A stretch of DNA of 64,000 nt, from contig OZ025814.1 in NCBI GenBank assembly GCA_964019425.1, positions 124,001 through 188,000 of the forward strand. Reading direction: 5' to 3'. Positions within the stretch are counted from its first letter, which is position 1. Every line of letters begins with the position of its first letter. The DNA comes from Flectonema sp. DT1601. Lineage: Eukaryota; Euglenozoa; Diplonemea; Diplonemida; Diplonemidae. The notes under the pieces are model-generated. The model worked only from the letters and a program-made list of their open reading frames with translations, was not told the DNA's origin and searched no databases. The translations under genes and the position numbers were made by a program. Positions 1-9,852 of the stretch are shown here, piece by piece.

Positions 1-323
1 GAGAGAAAAATTCTAAAACTTCAATAAAAATTCACAAAGTCCTGAATTCATTAAGATGAGTTTATTGAAGAGATTTCTTTATCGTCTGTAGAGGGAAGTA
101 GTTCTTAACAATAATACAAAAAAGTTTTCTAAATATTGATCACAGACGTTCCTATTACTCTGTGGTGAGGGGAACATGTGATGCTGTTTTGTTTGCCGTC
201 GCAATGTAATTAGTAGTGCGCTCTGGCTGTTAGTACGCCGGAAACGTCATTGCGATATCATAAATAATATCATGTTCAATTGATCAATCATCTCACACAC
301 AGATACTAATTGTGTGAGGCTTC
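1..323. other. Intergenic, 3' of the THUMP gene
   Basis: No reading frame of note. It holds the presumed 3' UTR and polyadenylation region of the gene that ends at 324. An 8 bp inverted repeat (TCGCAATG near 198 and CATTGCGA near 250) could form a stem with a loop of roughly 45 nt, which is weak evidence of function. Confidence 0.5.
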
Positions 324-1193
324 TCACTCCTTCTTCTCTTCTGGAAGTTGTTCTTCCGCTTTAGTTTCGTCTTGTGGGGCTTCTGGTTTTGTGTCAGGTG
401 TTGGTTGTTCTTTTATTGGTTCTTCCTTCTTGTCTCCAACACCTAACTTGTGAATATTATATTCCTTGTAAGTTTGGTATTGTTCAATAAATCCCAAGCA
501 GGCAACTGTTTTGTAAATCGATACAATAATCGCGTAGTTCGGACGCTTCAAATCGACAGCTGATCGATCTGGTCGCATACTCTTCCCTAATTCAGTCGCT
601 ATTGGAACACGATCGAGATCTGGGTTGCTGCAGCTCTTTTTATTCCAAATAAGAGCGTAGTTGATAAGACCGAGATCTCCGAAGTTCTCACAAAATGATT
701 TTAGTGTTCCAGAGAGCTCTCTTTCGATAGCCTCTGGATGAGCTGAACATGTTTTGAATATTGGTTGCATTCTATAAACAAAACGAGACTGCTGCTGTCC
801 GCTAGATTTAATTCCCTCCACGATCTTAAGAGCTATGGTGTTGGGTTCTTGTGTTACGTGGGGATTGAGTTTGTAGAATAAATTACCTTTACAACCTGTG
901 CTAACGAAACTACCCATTTCTAGTTTCTCCTTATCCTCTCGTAGTTCCTGTGCTAACATGTCAGATATCGAAAGTTTGGTTGGTTCTTTAGCTTCTTGGA
1001 TGGTTTCTTCCTCGGCGTATTTACGTATTAAATTTCTAATCTCTTTCATTGACTGTCCTTCTTTAAATGGATCAACAGTGAACACTAATCCTCTCATATT
1101 AGTTTGAAGTTTTGCTCCACCTCCAAATCCACCTCCTCCAGTCCACTTTGGTCGCTTGACGTCACCGCCTCCAGATCTATTCCTCTTGCCCAT
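324..1193 (-). CDS. TAN1: THUMP-domain protein, TAN1/THUMPD1-like tRNA acetylation factor
   Basis: Single exon, 289 aa. TAN1 (THUMPD1 in animals) is the tRNA-binding partner of the NAT10/Kre33 acetyltransferase and is needed for N4-acetylcytidine at position 12 of tRNA-Ser and tRNA-Leu. Seen: a basic, Gly-rich N-terminus, the family-type block GGGAKLQTNMRGLVFTVD (about 25-43), a THUMP-like C-terminal half with FVYRMQPIFKTC (about 138-149), and PNYAIIVSIYKTVACLGF followed by the closing YKEYNIHKL block. The last 40 residues are acidic and Lys/Pro-rich low complexity. An AG lies about 16 nt before the ATG (ACATACAG). The family assignment rests on remembered similarity to THUMPD1, which ends in the same YxxYNLxKL-like motif. 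Length is normal for the family. Confidence 0.8.
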   Translation of the reverse strand: MGKRNRSGGGDVKRPKWTGGGGFGGGAKLQTNMRGLVFTVDPFKEGQSMKEIRNLIRKYAEEETIQEAKEPTKLSISDMLAQELREDKEKLEMGSFVSTGCKGNLFYKLNPHVTQEPNTIALKIVEGIKSSGQQQSRFVYRMQPIFKTCSAHPEAIERELSGTLKSFCENFGDLGLINYALIWNKKSCSNPDLDRVPIATELGKSMRPDRSAVDLKRPNYAIIVSIYKTVACLGFIEQYQTYKEYNIHKLGVGDKKEEPIKEQPTPDTKPEAPQDETKAEEQLPEEKKE

Positions 1194-1435
1194 ATTTGTG
1201 ATTTAGACTTCTGTATGTAAGATGATTAATTAATATAATGACAGTAGGGTATTATTAACTGGTTCTAACAGTGTAAAATCAGAAGGAACACAATAGTCGT
1301 TTTAACAAAATAGAGTCACAACCGTATTAGCTCTTTGATATTCTGATTGTTTGTTAGCTGTGAGAGTAATCAATCCATTCTTTGTTATGAAAGAATTGAA
1401 TTTGAGTCTAATCGAAAGACATATCATGAGAGGGT

Positions 1436-2440
1436 TCATCTCATTTCAGAAAGCTGTTTATTTAAATACCAAACAGTGACAGCGTATCTATCATTCCAAC
1501 AGGGAGCAACTTCATGTGGACATCGACGATCACTCCAAAACAACACGACACGACCAGCTATAGGAGCAATAGAAGTGTATCGCTCTTCACTTTCCAACTC
1601 AGTCGCTTGTTCCGAAGCTCCGATGCGGATGTGTCCTCCGTGAGAAGGTTGCCACTGATCGTTGACATATAAAATTATTGAAAGCTGGCGTTCATTATTT
1701 CCAGGATTATCGTAGTGTTTTACATAGTGAGTACCAGTACCTGGATAGAAACTGCACATTGCTTTGCTGCGAAAGCGAGCGTCCCAACTGTGTTCTGGTG
1801 ATGCAGTTGCAAGGAATGCTGCGATCTTTTGAACTAATAAATCGCTAACCTCATTAACATATTTTATAACCGAATCTACTCCAGAGTCTCCTTCTTCTTT
1901 CCAGCAGACGAAGTCAGAGCGGCGGCTGGTTTCGAGTTCCACTATCGGAGCTCCCGAAGAAGAATTTGGGTTTCCCAGCTGTCCCAAACTCATTTCTTGG
2001 CTGCCGTACATCTCACGGATCTCATCTTTTATTTTCTTACAATGACTGAGTGGAATCACATTATCTAAAACAACGAAGTTATCATCGAGCAGTCGTTTAC
2101 TCGCGTAGACAAAATTCTGAACACCTGCAGCATCAGCAGCTTCATGAAATCGTGAGATGCTCTCACCTGTTTTGTAATCTGTCGTTGGTGGGCAAGGCAT
2201 TTCCAAATCTAGCCATTCGTTGTTCCATCGTCTCTTTTTTATAGGCTTCTTCGTTTGTGTTTTTTTATTTTCTGCTAATTGATCAAATACTGTGTGCAGA
2301 ATGGCTCTTTCTCTGATTATCATTTCTCGATTCCTTTCACTAATTCGTATCAATGAAGCGACTCGCTCTTCATTGTGCTCGTTGTCGATTCGGAGCTGAT
2401 TTAGTTGAGCTGATAATAATGTGACTTCTGGAGACGACAT
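1436..2440 (-). CDS. EGLN/PHD-like prolyl 4-hydroxylase (2-oxoglutarate, Fe(II) dioxygenase)
   Basis: Single exon, 334 aa. The N-terminal 70 residues look like a short coiled coil; the C-terminal 220 are a double-stranded beta-helix oxygenase. Iron ligands are visible as H242xD244 (VKHYDNP) and H309 (SDRRCPHEV), with R318 in DRYAVTVWY as the 2-oxoglutarate-binding arginine. GTHYVKHYDNP, LFWSDRRCPHEV and RYAVTVWY match animal EGLN1 (HIF prolyl hydroxylase) closely. In protists the known homologues (Dictyostelium and Toxoplasma PhyA) hydroxylate a proline of Skp1 in SCF ubiquitin ligases as an oxygen sensor, so Skp1 is the likelier substrate here; that is inference. It lies about 240 bp upstream of the TAN1-like gene on the same strand, with an AG (CCAACAG) just before the ATG. 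Confidence 0.85.
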   Translation of the reverse strand: MSSPEVTLLSAQLNQLRIDNEHNEERVASLIRISERNREMIIRERAILHTVFDQLAENKKTQTKKPIKKRRWNNEWLDLEMPCPPTTDYKTGESISRFHEAADAAGVQNFVYASKRLLDDNFVVLDNVIPLSHCKKIKDEIREMYGSQEMSLGQLGNPNSSSGAPIVELETSRRSDFVCWKEEGDSGVDSVIKYVNEVSDLLVQKIAAFLATASPEHSWDARFRSKAMCSFYPGTGTHYVKHYDNPGNNERQLSIILYVNDQWQPSHGGHIRIGASEQATELESEERYTSIAPIAGRVVLFWSDRRCPHEVAPCWNDRYAVTVWYLNKQLSEMR

Positions 2441-3687
2441 GTTCTCCTTCTCACTGTTGGTAGTAATGAAAATTTAAAAAATAATAATTTCAATCTATCA
2501 ATCGGTTTAGTGAGTTATCCTTTTTGTGATCAATTCATCTTATCTTTGAGACTTCTGTAAGAAATAAGAATTCTAAACAAACAAACTCATCAATTCGTTA
2601 CCATTAAAGTCAGCCAAAGAATACCAAGTAAATGGCCGCTGACACTGTAAGATAACTGAGCAACTGCAGTAACACAAGGAAAAAAGAAAAAAAAAAAAGT
2701 CGGTGGTGGGCAGTGTGGGCAGAAAAACGGCTAACTTATGTAAAAATAAAAACGAAATGAACAAAAAAAAAAAGTTCCTAAAAAAGTCAAACGACAGAAA
2801 CAGATATACATGCCAGACGAGGCATTTAATTTTGCAAGGCAGACAACAGCAATATCAGTCAAATCATTGCTGTCGACATTCTTGGTAAAGTCACACGTTC
2901 AATTATGGACACATATGAAGCAAAGAAGGGACATTTTTGATATAGAAACGGGACTTTTCCCTGTCATACCCTAAGAGATGTTTTCCATAGCGGAAGCCAA
3001 TGCTGAAATCCTTTTATAAATTTATATGATGAAAGCATATTGTGTGCACTACGATAAGAAGAGTTTGTCTACTTTTGTGACGCAGTCACTACTTCTAAAA
3101 CTACTACAAGTGATATATATAAGAAAACCTTCCTGTTATTAAAAAGAACCAACACTTACTAACATTTTACATTTTATTTATTGCTTACTGAAAAAAGGTC
3201 AAAAAAAAAAAAAAAAAAAATCAGTTCTTTTATTTTTCATTAAATTTAAAATGTTTTTTTTAACTTAAAAAAAAACAATTTTTAAAAAAAAAAGAAGAAA
3301 AATAAATAAATATTTTGGTTATGTTGTTTTTTTGTGTCGCACGAAACCGTAAACTAACGAGAGTTCACGTGTGGTGTCATCCACGTGTGGTGTCATCAGA
3401 TTTTTATTATTATTATTATTATTATTTTTAAATGTCCTGATAGTTGGTAGAAAAAAGAAGAAAAAAAGCGAAATTGAGAGAAGCTGAAATCACAGCAGAA
3501 CAATAGAAAGAGAAACTTGTAGCTCTCGCTAGGTCCATTTCACTTGGAGATTTTTCTCGTTTCATTCAAAAGCTCCACTAAACGTGGAAAGCTTTCCTTT
3601 TCTTGTTTGAGTACAAGAAGATTAAACTATATTCACATACCGGGGTGTTGAGGTAATATAGAGATGATATAAAGCTTGAGTCAAATG

Positions 3688-3723
<36 letters not shown>

Positions 3724-5345
3724 TTGATATCCTTTTTACTCTGTCTTTCGGTCGATTTCAATCTTTTTTTCTTTTTTTTTTTTTCTGCCAGGAGGGGAAT
3801 ACGATGACTGCAATTCTGACTTGTAACCAGAATAACAATAATTGTGTGGTAGAACTAACGACTCGTTGCTTGCTCCCTCCCTCGAAGAAGTAATTTATGT
3901 AGTTGAACAGTGAACACGCTTAACAGATAAAGATATCGAGCTATAGTGACACACTCGATAATGACACTTCTCTGTTGACTTCTATTGATATGTAATAACT
4001 ACGGTAATGGATTGCTTTGGATAAGAGAAAAAAGTTGAGGGGAAAGAAAGAGAAAAAAAAAAGATTTTTGATTTTTTCGATTTTTTTTTTTTTTTTTTTT
4101 GAGAGGAAAGGGACATAAGAATAAACCGGCCGCTTTACCCAACACAAGAAATGTTGGGCAGAAAAAACATGTTCTCGGGGCGGCCAGCACAACGTGATTA
4201 AGTTTTGCTGGGTGACAAAGGGACCTTAGACACACTCACAACTGGAGGAGCACAGCAAACTAGCAAACATCGAACTTGCACCTGACGCTGCAGCCATCCA
4301 GTAGCTGTCGCCTTGTGATTTGCTTCAACTAAGTCGGGGAACTTACTATCCCGCATCTCGCCCTTGAAATCAAAAGGGAACGTGTGTATGCATCCCAAAC
4401 AGCTTTTTTATAACTAAACAAAAATGAATTTATTTGTTTCATGTTCCGTCGCAAGAATTTTTTTTTTTTTTTTTTTTTTACTTTTTCCTTAATTTCTTTA
4501 CACTTTTTTTTTTTTTTTTTGTGTGCCCCAATTACCACAATGCACAAATCTCAAAGAACGAAAAATAAAAAGAAACATCAGGTGCAATACCCACAACCCA
4601 ATTACAGATTCGGTGAAGCACATCATTGGAGAGAAGAAATTAGTTTCTCAGTGAGCTTCATACTGAGGAAGAGTTCTTTGAGTGAATTTCTCCCATTCGG
4701 TCGTTGCGATGTGACTTGGGAAAGGAGGATACTCTGCCACTTTAGCTAATTAAGCGAGAGAGAAAAATAGTATTTAAAAAAAGAAATAAAACAGAAAAAC
4801 GAAAAGAGGGGGGCGAAAACCAACCCGAGGCGACCGATTGGTAATATAGTGAATATATTTCTCTGTGAACGCTTCCTAAACAACACTGACAAAGAATAAA
4901 AAATGTCAGTAAGACAACATAATCTTTTTTTTTGTTGTTTGTTTTTATTATGGCTACAAGCGTCTCAGATCCAAACACAAATTAGAACATTATAATCAAT
5001 GCGATCAACCTAATGACGCTTTGCAAAAAAAAACAACGCAGGCACATTAACAGAAAGAAAAAACTACCTGCTTTGTGAAAAAAAACGAATAATCATAACC
5101 TTACTACTTGTCAGAATATGGGAAAAAAAATACAAAATACTCAAAATACTCTTCTACCCAGAGCATCAAGAGCATCAAGGTTTTAGGTTCTTGCCTCTCC
5201 TTGACACGGAAAATAAAAAGTGAACATCGTAAAGAGTTGATCGCAAACATAATTTTTGTAACATAAGTATTGTAAAAAAGAAAAAAAGAATGAGCAGTGT
5301 TACATCAACAATCTTTTAAGAAAGATTTACAGATGCGGACTAAAT
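2441..5345. other. Gene-poor low-complexity region (2.9 kb)
   Basis: No convincing gene on either strand. Homopolymers are abundant, including an A run of about 33 nt near 3688-3720 and T runs near 4080, 4458 and 4510. A 16 bp unit (CACGTGTGGTGTCATC) is repeated head to tail at 3366-3397. A non-repetitive, more GC-rich island at about 4125-4400 stands out. Short frames here consist mainly of Lys or Phe tracts. Confidence 0.6.
3366..3397 (+). repeat. Two-copy 16 bp tandem repeat
   Basis: CACGTGTGGTGTCATC occurs twice back to back. Each copy contains CACGTG, an E-box-like palindrome. It lies in an otherwise AT-rich non-coding stretch; function unknown. Confidence 0.8.
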
Positions 5346-6275
5346 TCATGCCTGTGCCCTTCTTGGATCAGCTCTGGGATTACCTCTGGGACTACGAGGG
5401 CTGTCTATAACTTGAAACATGGCTCTGTATTTCTGATAAGCCTCACGTGCGACGTCATCATAATGAGCTCCCTCCTCACGGAGCAAACGAACAACAGCAG
5501 TGTGTCCATTTAAGGCAGCTTCCTGAATTGGAGTGTAAGTCTCATTATTTACAGGGTCAAGAGTTAATTCATAATGTTGATGTAACTCAACAAGAGTTTG
5601 TAAAGGATTCAATCGACCATGACGAGCAGCTAAATGAATAGCCGTGTCACCCTCACTAGTCGTTGCTGTGATTGCTTCACTCGGACTAATACAAGAATTA
5701 ACCAGCTTTAAAAGGGTTGAGGAATTATCAGTTCTAGCAGCAACATGTATTGGAGTTTCCCCTTTTTTATTCTTAGCCATCGGGTCTGCATGTTTTCTAC
5801 CAGCACCACGCCTTGGAGAAGTTAATAGCAGAGCCTTCACAGCCTCTGCATTTCTCTGTCTTGCTGCAGCATGTAGTGGTCTGGCACCTGAAGAATCTGC
5901 TTGGTTAGCATTAGCACCGTGTTTTATTAATAAAGTTATAATCTCTTGAGTAGTGTCTTCTATTCTAATTGCTGCTTTATGGAGTGCAGTAGTTCCTTGA
6001 CTGAGACCATTCGGACTCATTCCTTTTGAAAGTAATTCTTCGACAGCATCTGCGTCTCCGTTTTCAACAGCGAGCATTAGTTCACTACCGACTGATTCGC
6101 AGTCGTCTTCAGTCTCTTGTTGTGGTTGTTCTGACTTCTCAACTTCTGATTTATCCATCCAATCACCACAACCAACTGAAGAAGATCCAGCCGTTCTTAT
6201 TTTCTTTTCATTTGTTGGCTTCTTCTCAGGCTTCGTCGTAGATGGTTTTTCATGTTTGGAATCGGAGCAACCCAT
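5346..6275 (-). CDS. Ankyrin-repeat protein with predicted N-terminal acylation
   Basis: 309 aa when started at the internal ATG at 6275. The frame is open a further 58 codons upstream, but that stretch is hydrophobic low complexity and an AG acceptor (TCGTCAG) lies about 28 nt before this ATG. The chosen start gives MGCSDSK: Gly2 with Ser/Lys following fits N-myristoylation and Cys3 palmitoylation, the pattern used by flagellar or plasma-membrane proteins such as calflagins. A polar charged linker (about 10-75) leads to at least five ankyrin repeats (about 75-285), with TALHKAA, RPLHAAARQ, TPIHVAAR, TAIHLAARHG and TPIQEAALNGHTAVV as their helix starts. The tail is Arg/Pro-rich. Ankyrin repeats bind proteins; the partner cannot be read from the sequence. 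Confidence 0.8.
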   Translation of the reverse strand: MGCSDSKHEKPSTTKPEKKPTNEKKIRTAGSSSVGCGDWMDKSEVEKSEQPQQETEDDCESVGSELMLAVENGDADAVEELLSKGMSPNGLSQGTTALHKAAIRIEDTTQEIITLLIKHGANANQADSSGARPLHAAARQRNAEAVKALLLTSPRRGAGRKHADPMAKNKKGETPIHVAARTDNSSTLLKLVNSCISPSEAITATTSEGDTAIHLAARHGRLNPLQTLVELHQHYELTLDPVNNETYTPIQEAALNGHTAVVRLLREEGAHYDDVAREAYQKYRAMFQVIDSPRSPRGNPRADPRRAQA

Positions 6276-6801
6276 TTTCTTTTTATTAATAAAACACTTC
6301 TTACTGACGAGGTAATGAAAGTAGTAAAAATATAAACAAAAAACTGCAATCGCACTATTTCTTCTTTTGATTGAAAAAAAAAAAGCTCTTCCATTCTCAT
6401 GTTGTTGTTTGGCTTTAGAATAAAAAAATAATTTTCTTAGGCTAGCCAAGTATCAAAACAACAACAACAACAAAATGGGACAATCCCCACAAAACTCGCT
6501 TTCTGTTTTTTTTTTTTTTTTTTTTTTTTCGATGTTGGAATTCCCGCCCAAAAGGGCATCACAGGTCAAAGAAAAAATAAAAACGTTCATCTCAAAATAC
6601 TCCTTAGAAAAGTGGAGTAGAAAAGTAAGGAGGTGTTGGTGATTGGGAGAATACCAAGCAGACGAGTCGAAGCTTTTGAAGAACAGGAACACACGAGATG
6701 TGATTGTCATTCCAATTTTCAAAAACGGCATCGCAACGAGACTGTTGGACTATCACCACTCTCTCTCCTATCAAACAATTTCATAAAAAAAAATAACACT
6801 T
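6276..6801. other. Intergenic, homopolymer-rich
   Basis: Holds the presumed 5' UTR of the ankyrin gene and the 3' end of the PPIP5K gene. A T run of over 20 nt near 6508-6529 and (CAA)n near 6457-6471 are the only notable features. No gene seen. Confidence 0.5.
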
Positions 6802-9381
6802 CTAGATCGATTCTTTATTCTTTGATTCCTTCTCAACAGATTCAATACAACGAGAAACCAAACTCTCAAACTCATGGTAATAAAGATTATTATGAATTCT
6901 AATCATTGGAGTTAAACTAGAAACGTGATGATCCTTTACAATACCAAAAGCATTCGTATCAATTCCTGAAGAGAATAACACCTCCATTTGATAACGACCA
7001 ATTGCTCCAGGATCCATGTCGTTATATTTGTATACTTTCATAACAACATGAGAGAGGTAGTGCAATTGAATTGGATCAGCAACAACATGAAATGGAGTAG
7101 TCTCTCCACTGTGATACAACACGTTGTACAAAGCTTGGATATGAGATTCTGATGAAAAGTAAAGTCTCGTCTTTGGTTCTTGAACTTGTTGTAAATCATG
7201 AAGATCTTGTCTCCATTGAGTTAGTAGTGGTGTGATTATCTGAGCTCCAATTAGAGACTTCAAGTCAGGGGTGGTACCGTACTCTCCAATACCTACGAAG
7301 TTATTCAAAGCCTGAGCTAATTCAAACAACGGATACAAATCCAAAGGAAACAACGCTTCCTGATTGTAAGAAACGTCGTAGCTAATGTAGTCGAAGATGT
7401 CGCTCACCTTCGTGGTGTCGAATTTTCCACTTTTTTCGTTGAAGAATCCCTCCGCTAGTTTAGTCCATCTCGATCTCACTAACGTGCAAGACTCATTTCT
7501 GTGTAAAGATTTCCCTTCAGGAATATGACCAATGAGTTCAATAATTAAATTATGACAATGTCTCATCGCTCTCTTTGGCGTAACTTTCAGTTGGCAGATC
7601 AAATCGAATCCGGGAAGGTGTCTCCACTCGTCACATTCTTCAGTCGTGTCGAGGTGCATAATATTTTCAACGATGTTCTTTGATTCTTCAATTAGAGCCT
7701 TCGCTTTTTCAGTGTCATCAAGTGACTTACAGATCTCCTTACCTCTGTCGCCAGGATTCATTTGAGACTCATCCCAGTTACTAGCGCACGTGGTGGCAAA
7801 CTCAACTGCGGTGTTTCTGACACGACGCTCGTTATTTGAAAACACTTCAATCTTGTGAGCCATCTCTCCACCTCTTAAAACTCTGTAGTTGAATTGCCCT
7901 CCCAAGTTCCTGGCTTGCATTCTACCTGCGTCAGTTAGCCAACCTCCCCATTTTAAGATGACCTGACATTGAGTTACTTCTTTAGTGTCTGGACTGTACT
8001 TTTGAGGTTTAATTTGAAGCTTTAATCCTTCAGCTTCTCTATCCATAATATCAACCATTCCCTGATATTTTGGTTTATCATCTGATGTAATGTTATCACA
8101 CGAAGTTAAAGATGTGAATAGTTCATTCCACTGTTTTAAAGCAACACCCGTATCGGTTCCCTTTATTACGATTTCGTCCTGAACGCCGCAAGTGCCGCCG
8201 AATGCTAAAGTAATGATTGGTTGGTGAGTTGTTTTTATTTTAATCTTTTGTTTTGGGGTTCTATCACCATGTCTGAATAATGCAATTACTCCTCGGAGTT
8301 CTCGTTTTCCAGGTCGATCAGCTGTGATGCGAGACAGACCTCTCTTACGCATTTCTTCAACGAAAATCTCGCAGATGATTGCACTCGCTGCGTTGTAGTA
8401 TTCGGTGTTTCCCTTTACGAAAGACCAACCGTTAACGTCGCATACGTAGGATCTTCCTCCTGCAATTCGAAGGACATCAAATCCACATACTCGCTGTCTA
8501 AAAACTTTTACGATTTTTCTCGCAATCTGTCTCTCATATTCAGACAGTGGAGTGTTGTAACGGATTTCTTTTCCATTTGAATCACGTTGGACTTCCCCAT
8601 CGACTACAGGAGACTTTCTACTTTCAGCATGAGCATAGTCAATCCCAACAGTGTACACTTTAACATCAGCTGCTGAATCCGTTTCAACAAACTCTTCGTA
8701 AATATAAGAACCTTCACGACGGATAGTGTTGACTTCAGGGTAGTATTCTGAACTTTTATTTTCAACCTTTCTAAACAAGTGTCTACTACCTGACTGATCT
8801 CTGTAATAAATTCGAATATTGTGATCTTCAGAATTAACAGGTTTCTCAACGAAAGGTTTATCCATACGAACCCCGCTAACGATGATGTAGTTTGGGAATT
8901 CTTCAATTGTTGGTTCAGGAGCTCCATGGTAACCATCTCTGCTGCAGACGACATGTCTGACGACTGGAATGTTGTTTCTAACTAGAGCGTGGTAGACAGA
9001 TCTTCTATCCAATAAGACGAGTTGTTCTCTTGGTTCCGTTAACATGAATGTGTCAGGATGCATCTTTGCGTATATTATCGCTTTGTCAAGAGGGAAACCG
9101 TTTGAAAAGAATGGAATACAACAATCAACAACTGGCCATGTTGACGGTGGATCATTTAGTATCATCTCTTGTTTAAAAAGAATAATTTCAAACTGACCCG
9201 ATCCCCTAATCCTTTCTAAGAATTCTCTCATTGGTTTTGATTCTTGTTTCTTTCTCATGCAAACTATTCCGAGTCTGATTAGACCGTTTGCAGTAGGAGA
9301 AATACATTCATCTTTTTCAATCCCCCAGTCATTACTAGAAACACTCGGTACACTTGGAAGTGCTCGGTGTTGTGTTGTCAT
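6802..9381 (-). CDS. VIP1: Diphosphoinositol pentakisphosphate kinase (PPIP5K/Vip1/Asp1)
   Basis: Single exon, 859 aa. It makes 1-diphosphoinositol phosphates (InsP7/InsP8) from InsP6 or 5-InsP7, and its second domain can remove them. Seen: the kinase N-terminus RLGIVCMRKK (36-45); an ATP-grasp-type kinase domain to about 345 with PFVEKPVNSEDHNIRIYY (176-193), YIYEEF and CDVNGWSFVKGN (314-325); then a histidine acid phosphatase-like domain opening at FRHGDRTPKQK (369-379). The catalytic RHGxRxP is intact. At 859 aa it is compact compared with the roughly 920-1400 aa fungal and animal proteins, lacking their long tail. The AG before the ATG is ATTAAAACAG, 28 nt upstream. Confidence 0.95.
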   Translation of the reverse strand: MTTQHRALPSVPSVSSNDWGIEKDECISPTANGLIRLGIVCMRKKQESKPMREFLERIRGSGQFEIILFKQEMILNDPPSTWPVVDCCIPFFSNGFPLDKAIIYAKMHPDTFMLTEPREQLVLLDRRSVYHALVRNNIPVVRHVVCSRDGYHGAPEPTIEEFPNYIIVSGVRMDKPFVEKPVNSEDHNIRIYYRDQSGSRHLFRKVENKSSEYYPEVNTIRREGSYIYEEFVETDSAADVKVYTVGIDYAHAESRKSPVVDGEVQRDSNGKEIRYNTPLSEYERQIARKIVKVFRQRVCGFDVLRIAGGRSYVCDVNGWSFVKGNTEYYNAASAIICEIFVEEMRKRGLSRITADRPGKRELRGVIALFRHGDRTPKQKIKIKTTHQPIITLAFGGTCGVQDEIVIKGTDTGVALKQWNELFTSLTSCDNITSDDKPKYQGMVDIMDREAEGLKLQIKPQKYSPDTKEVTQCQVILKWGGWLTDAGRMQARNLGGQFNYRVLRGGEMAHKIEVFSNNERRVRNTAVEFATTCASNWDESQMNPGDRGKEICKSLDDTEKAKALIEESKNIVENIMHLDTTEECDEWRHLPGFDLICQLKVTPKRAMRHCHNLIIELIGHIPEGKSLHRNESCTLVRSRWTKLAEGFFNEKSGKFDTTKVSDIFDYISYDVSYNQEALFPLDLYPLFELAQALNNFVGIGEYGTTPDLKSLIGAQIITPLLTQWRQDLHDLQQVQEPKTRLYFSSESHIQALYNVLYHSGETTPFHVVADPIQLHYLSHVVMKVYKYNDMDPGAIGRYQMEVLFSSGIDTNAFGIVKDHHVSSLTPMIRIHNNLYYHEFESLVSRCIESVEKESKNKESI

Positions 9382-9852
9382 ATTGGAAGTTGTTGTATCA
9401 GAGGTTCTGTTTTAATAATATAAATAACTTACACAGAAGAAGTACAACAAGACGTTTTGAATTATCTTTTCTCTTGTTTGATGAATCCAACGAACAACAG
9501 ACTTGTTTTTTTTTGTAAAATTGTAAATGGAAAAAAAAAAAAAAAAAAAAAAAACAATGGGAAGCCGTCCCACAACTAAATTATTTCCTTTTTTTTGGTA
9601 GGACTTTTGTGTATTAGCTGCCAAAGGCAACCACGGCTTAGGTTATAAGATGACTTCCCTGTGGTTTCACACACTTTAAATGACAACAACCACCCAACAG
9701 GAACATAATGACAGTGGTATTGTTAAAGAGATTATAATAACTGACTGAAGACTAATAAAACTTATTATGTTTGTTTATTAATGATTGAGTTCAGTACTTC
9801 AGTAGAAGCCAAGTAGTAAACACAATCTAAATATTATCTAACCAAATCAAGT
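9382..9852. other. Intergenic between PPIP5K and the K+ channel
   Basis: Contains an A run of about 23 nt near 9532-9554 and no coding sequence that I can support. Confidence 0.5.

Noticed and set aside
6276-6449. 58-codon N-terminal extension of the ankyrin protein
   Set aside because: Phe/Tyr/Lys low complexity translated from homopolymers, and an acceptor AG lies between it and the preferred ATG, which yields a clean acylation motif.
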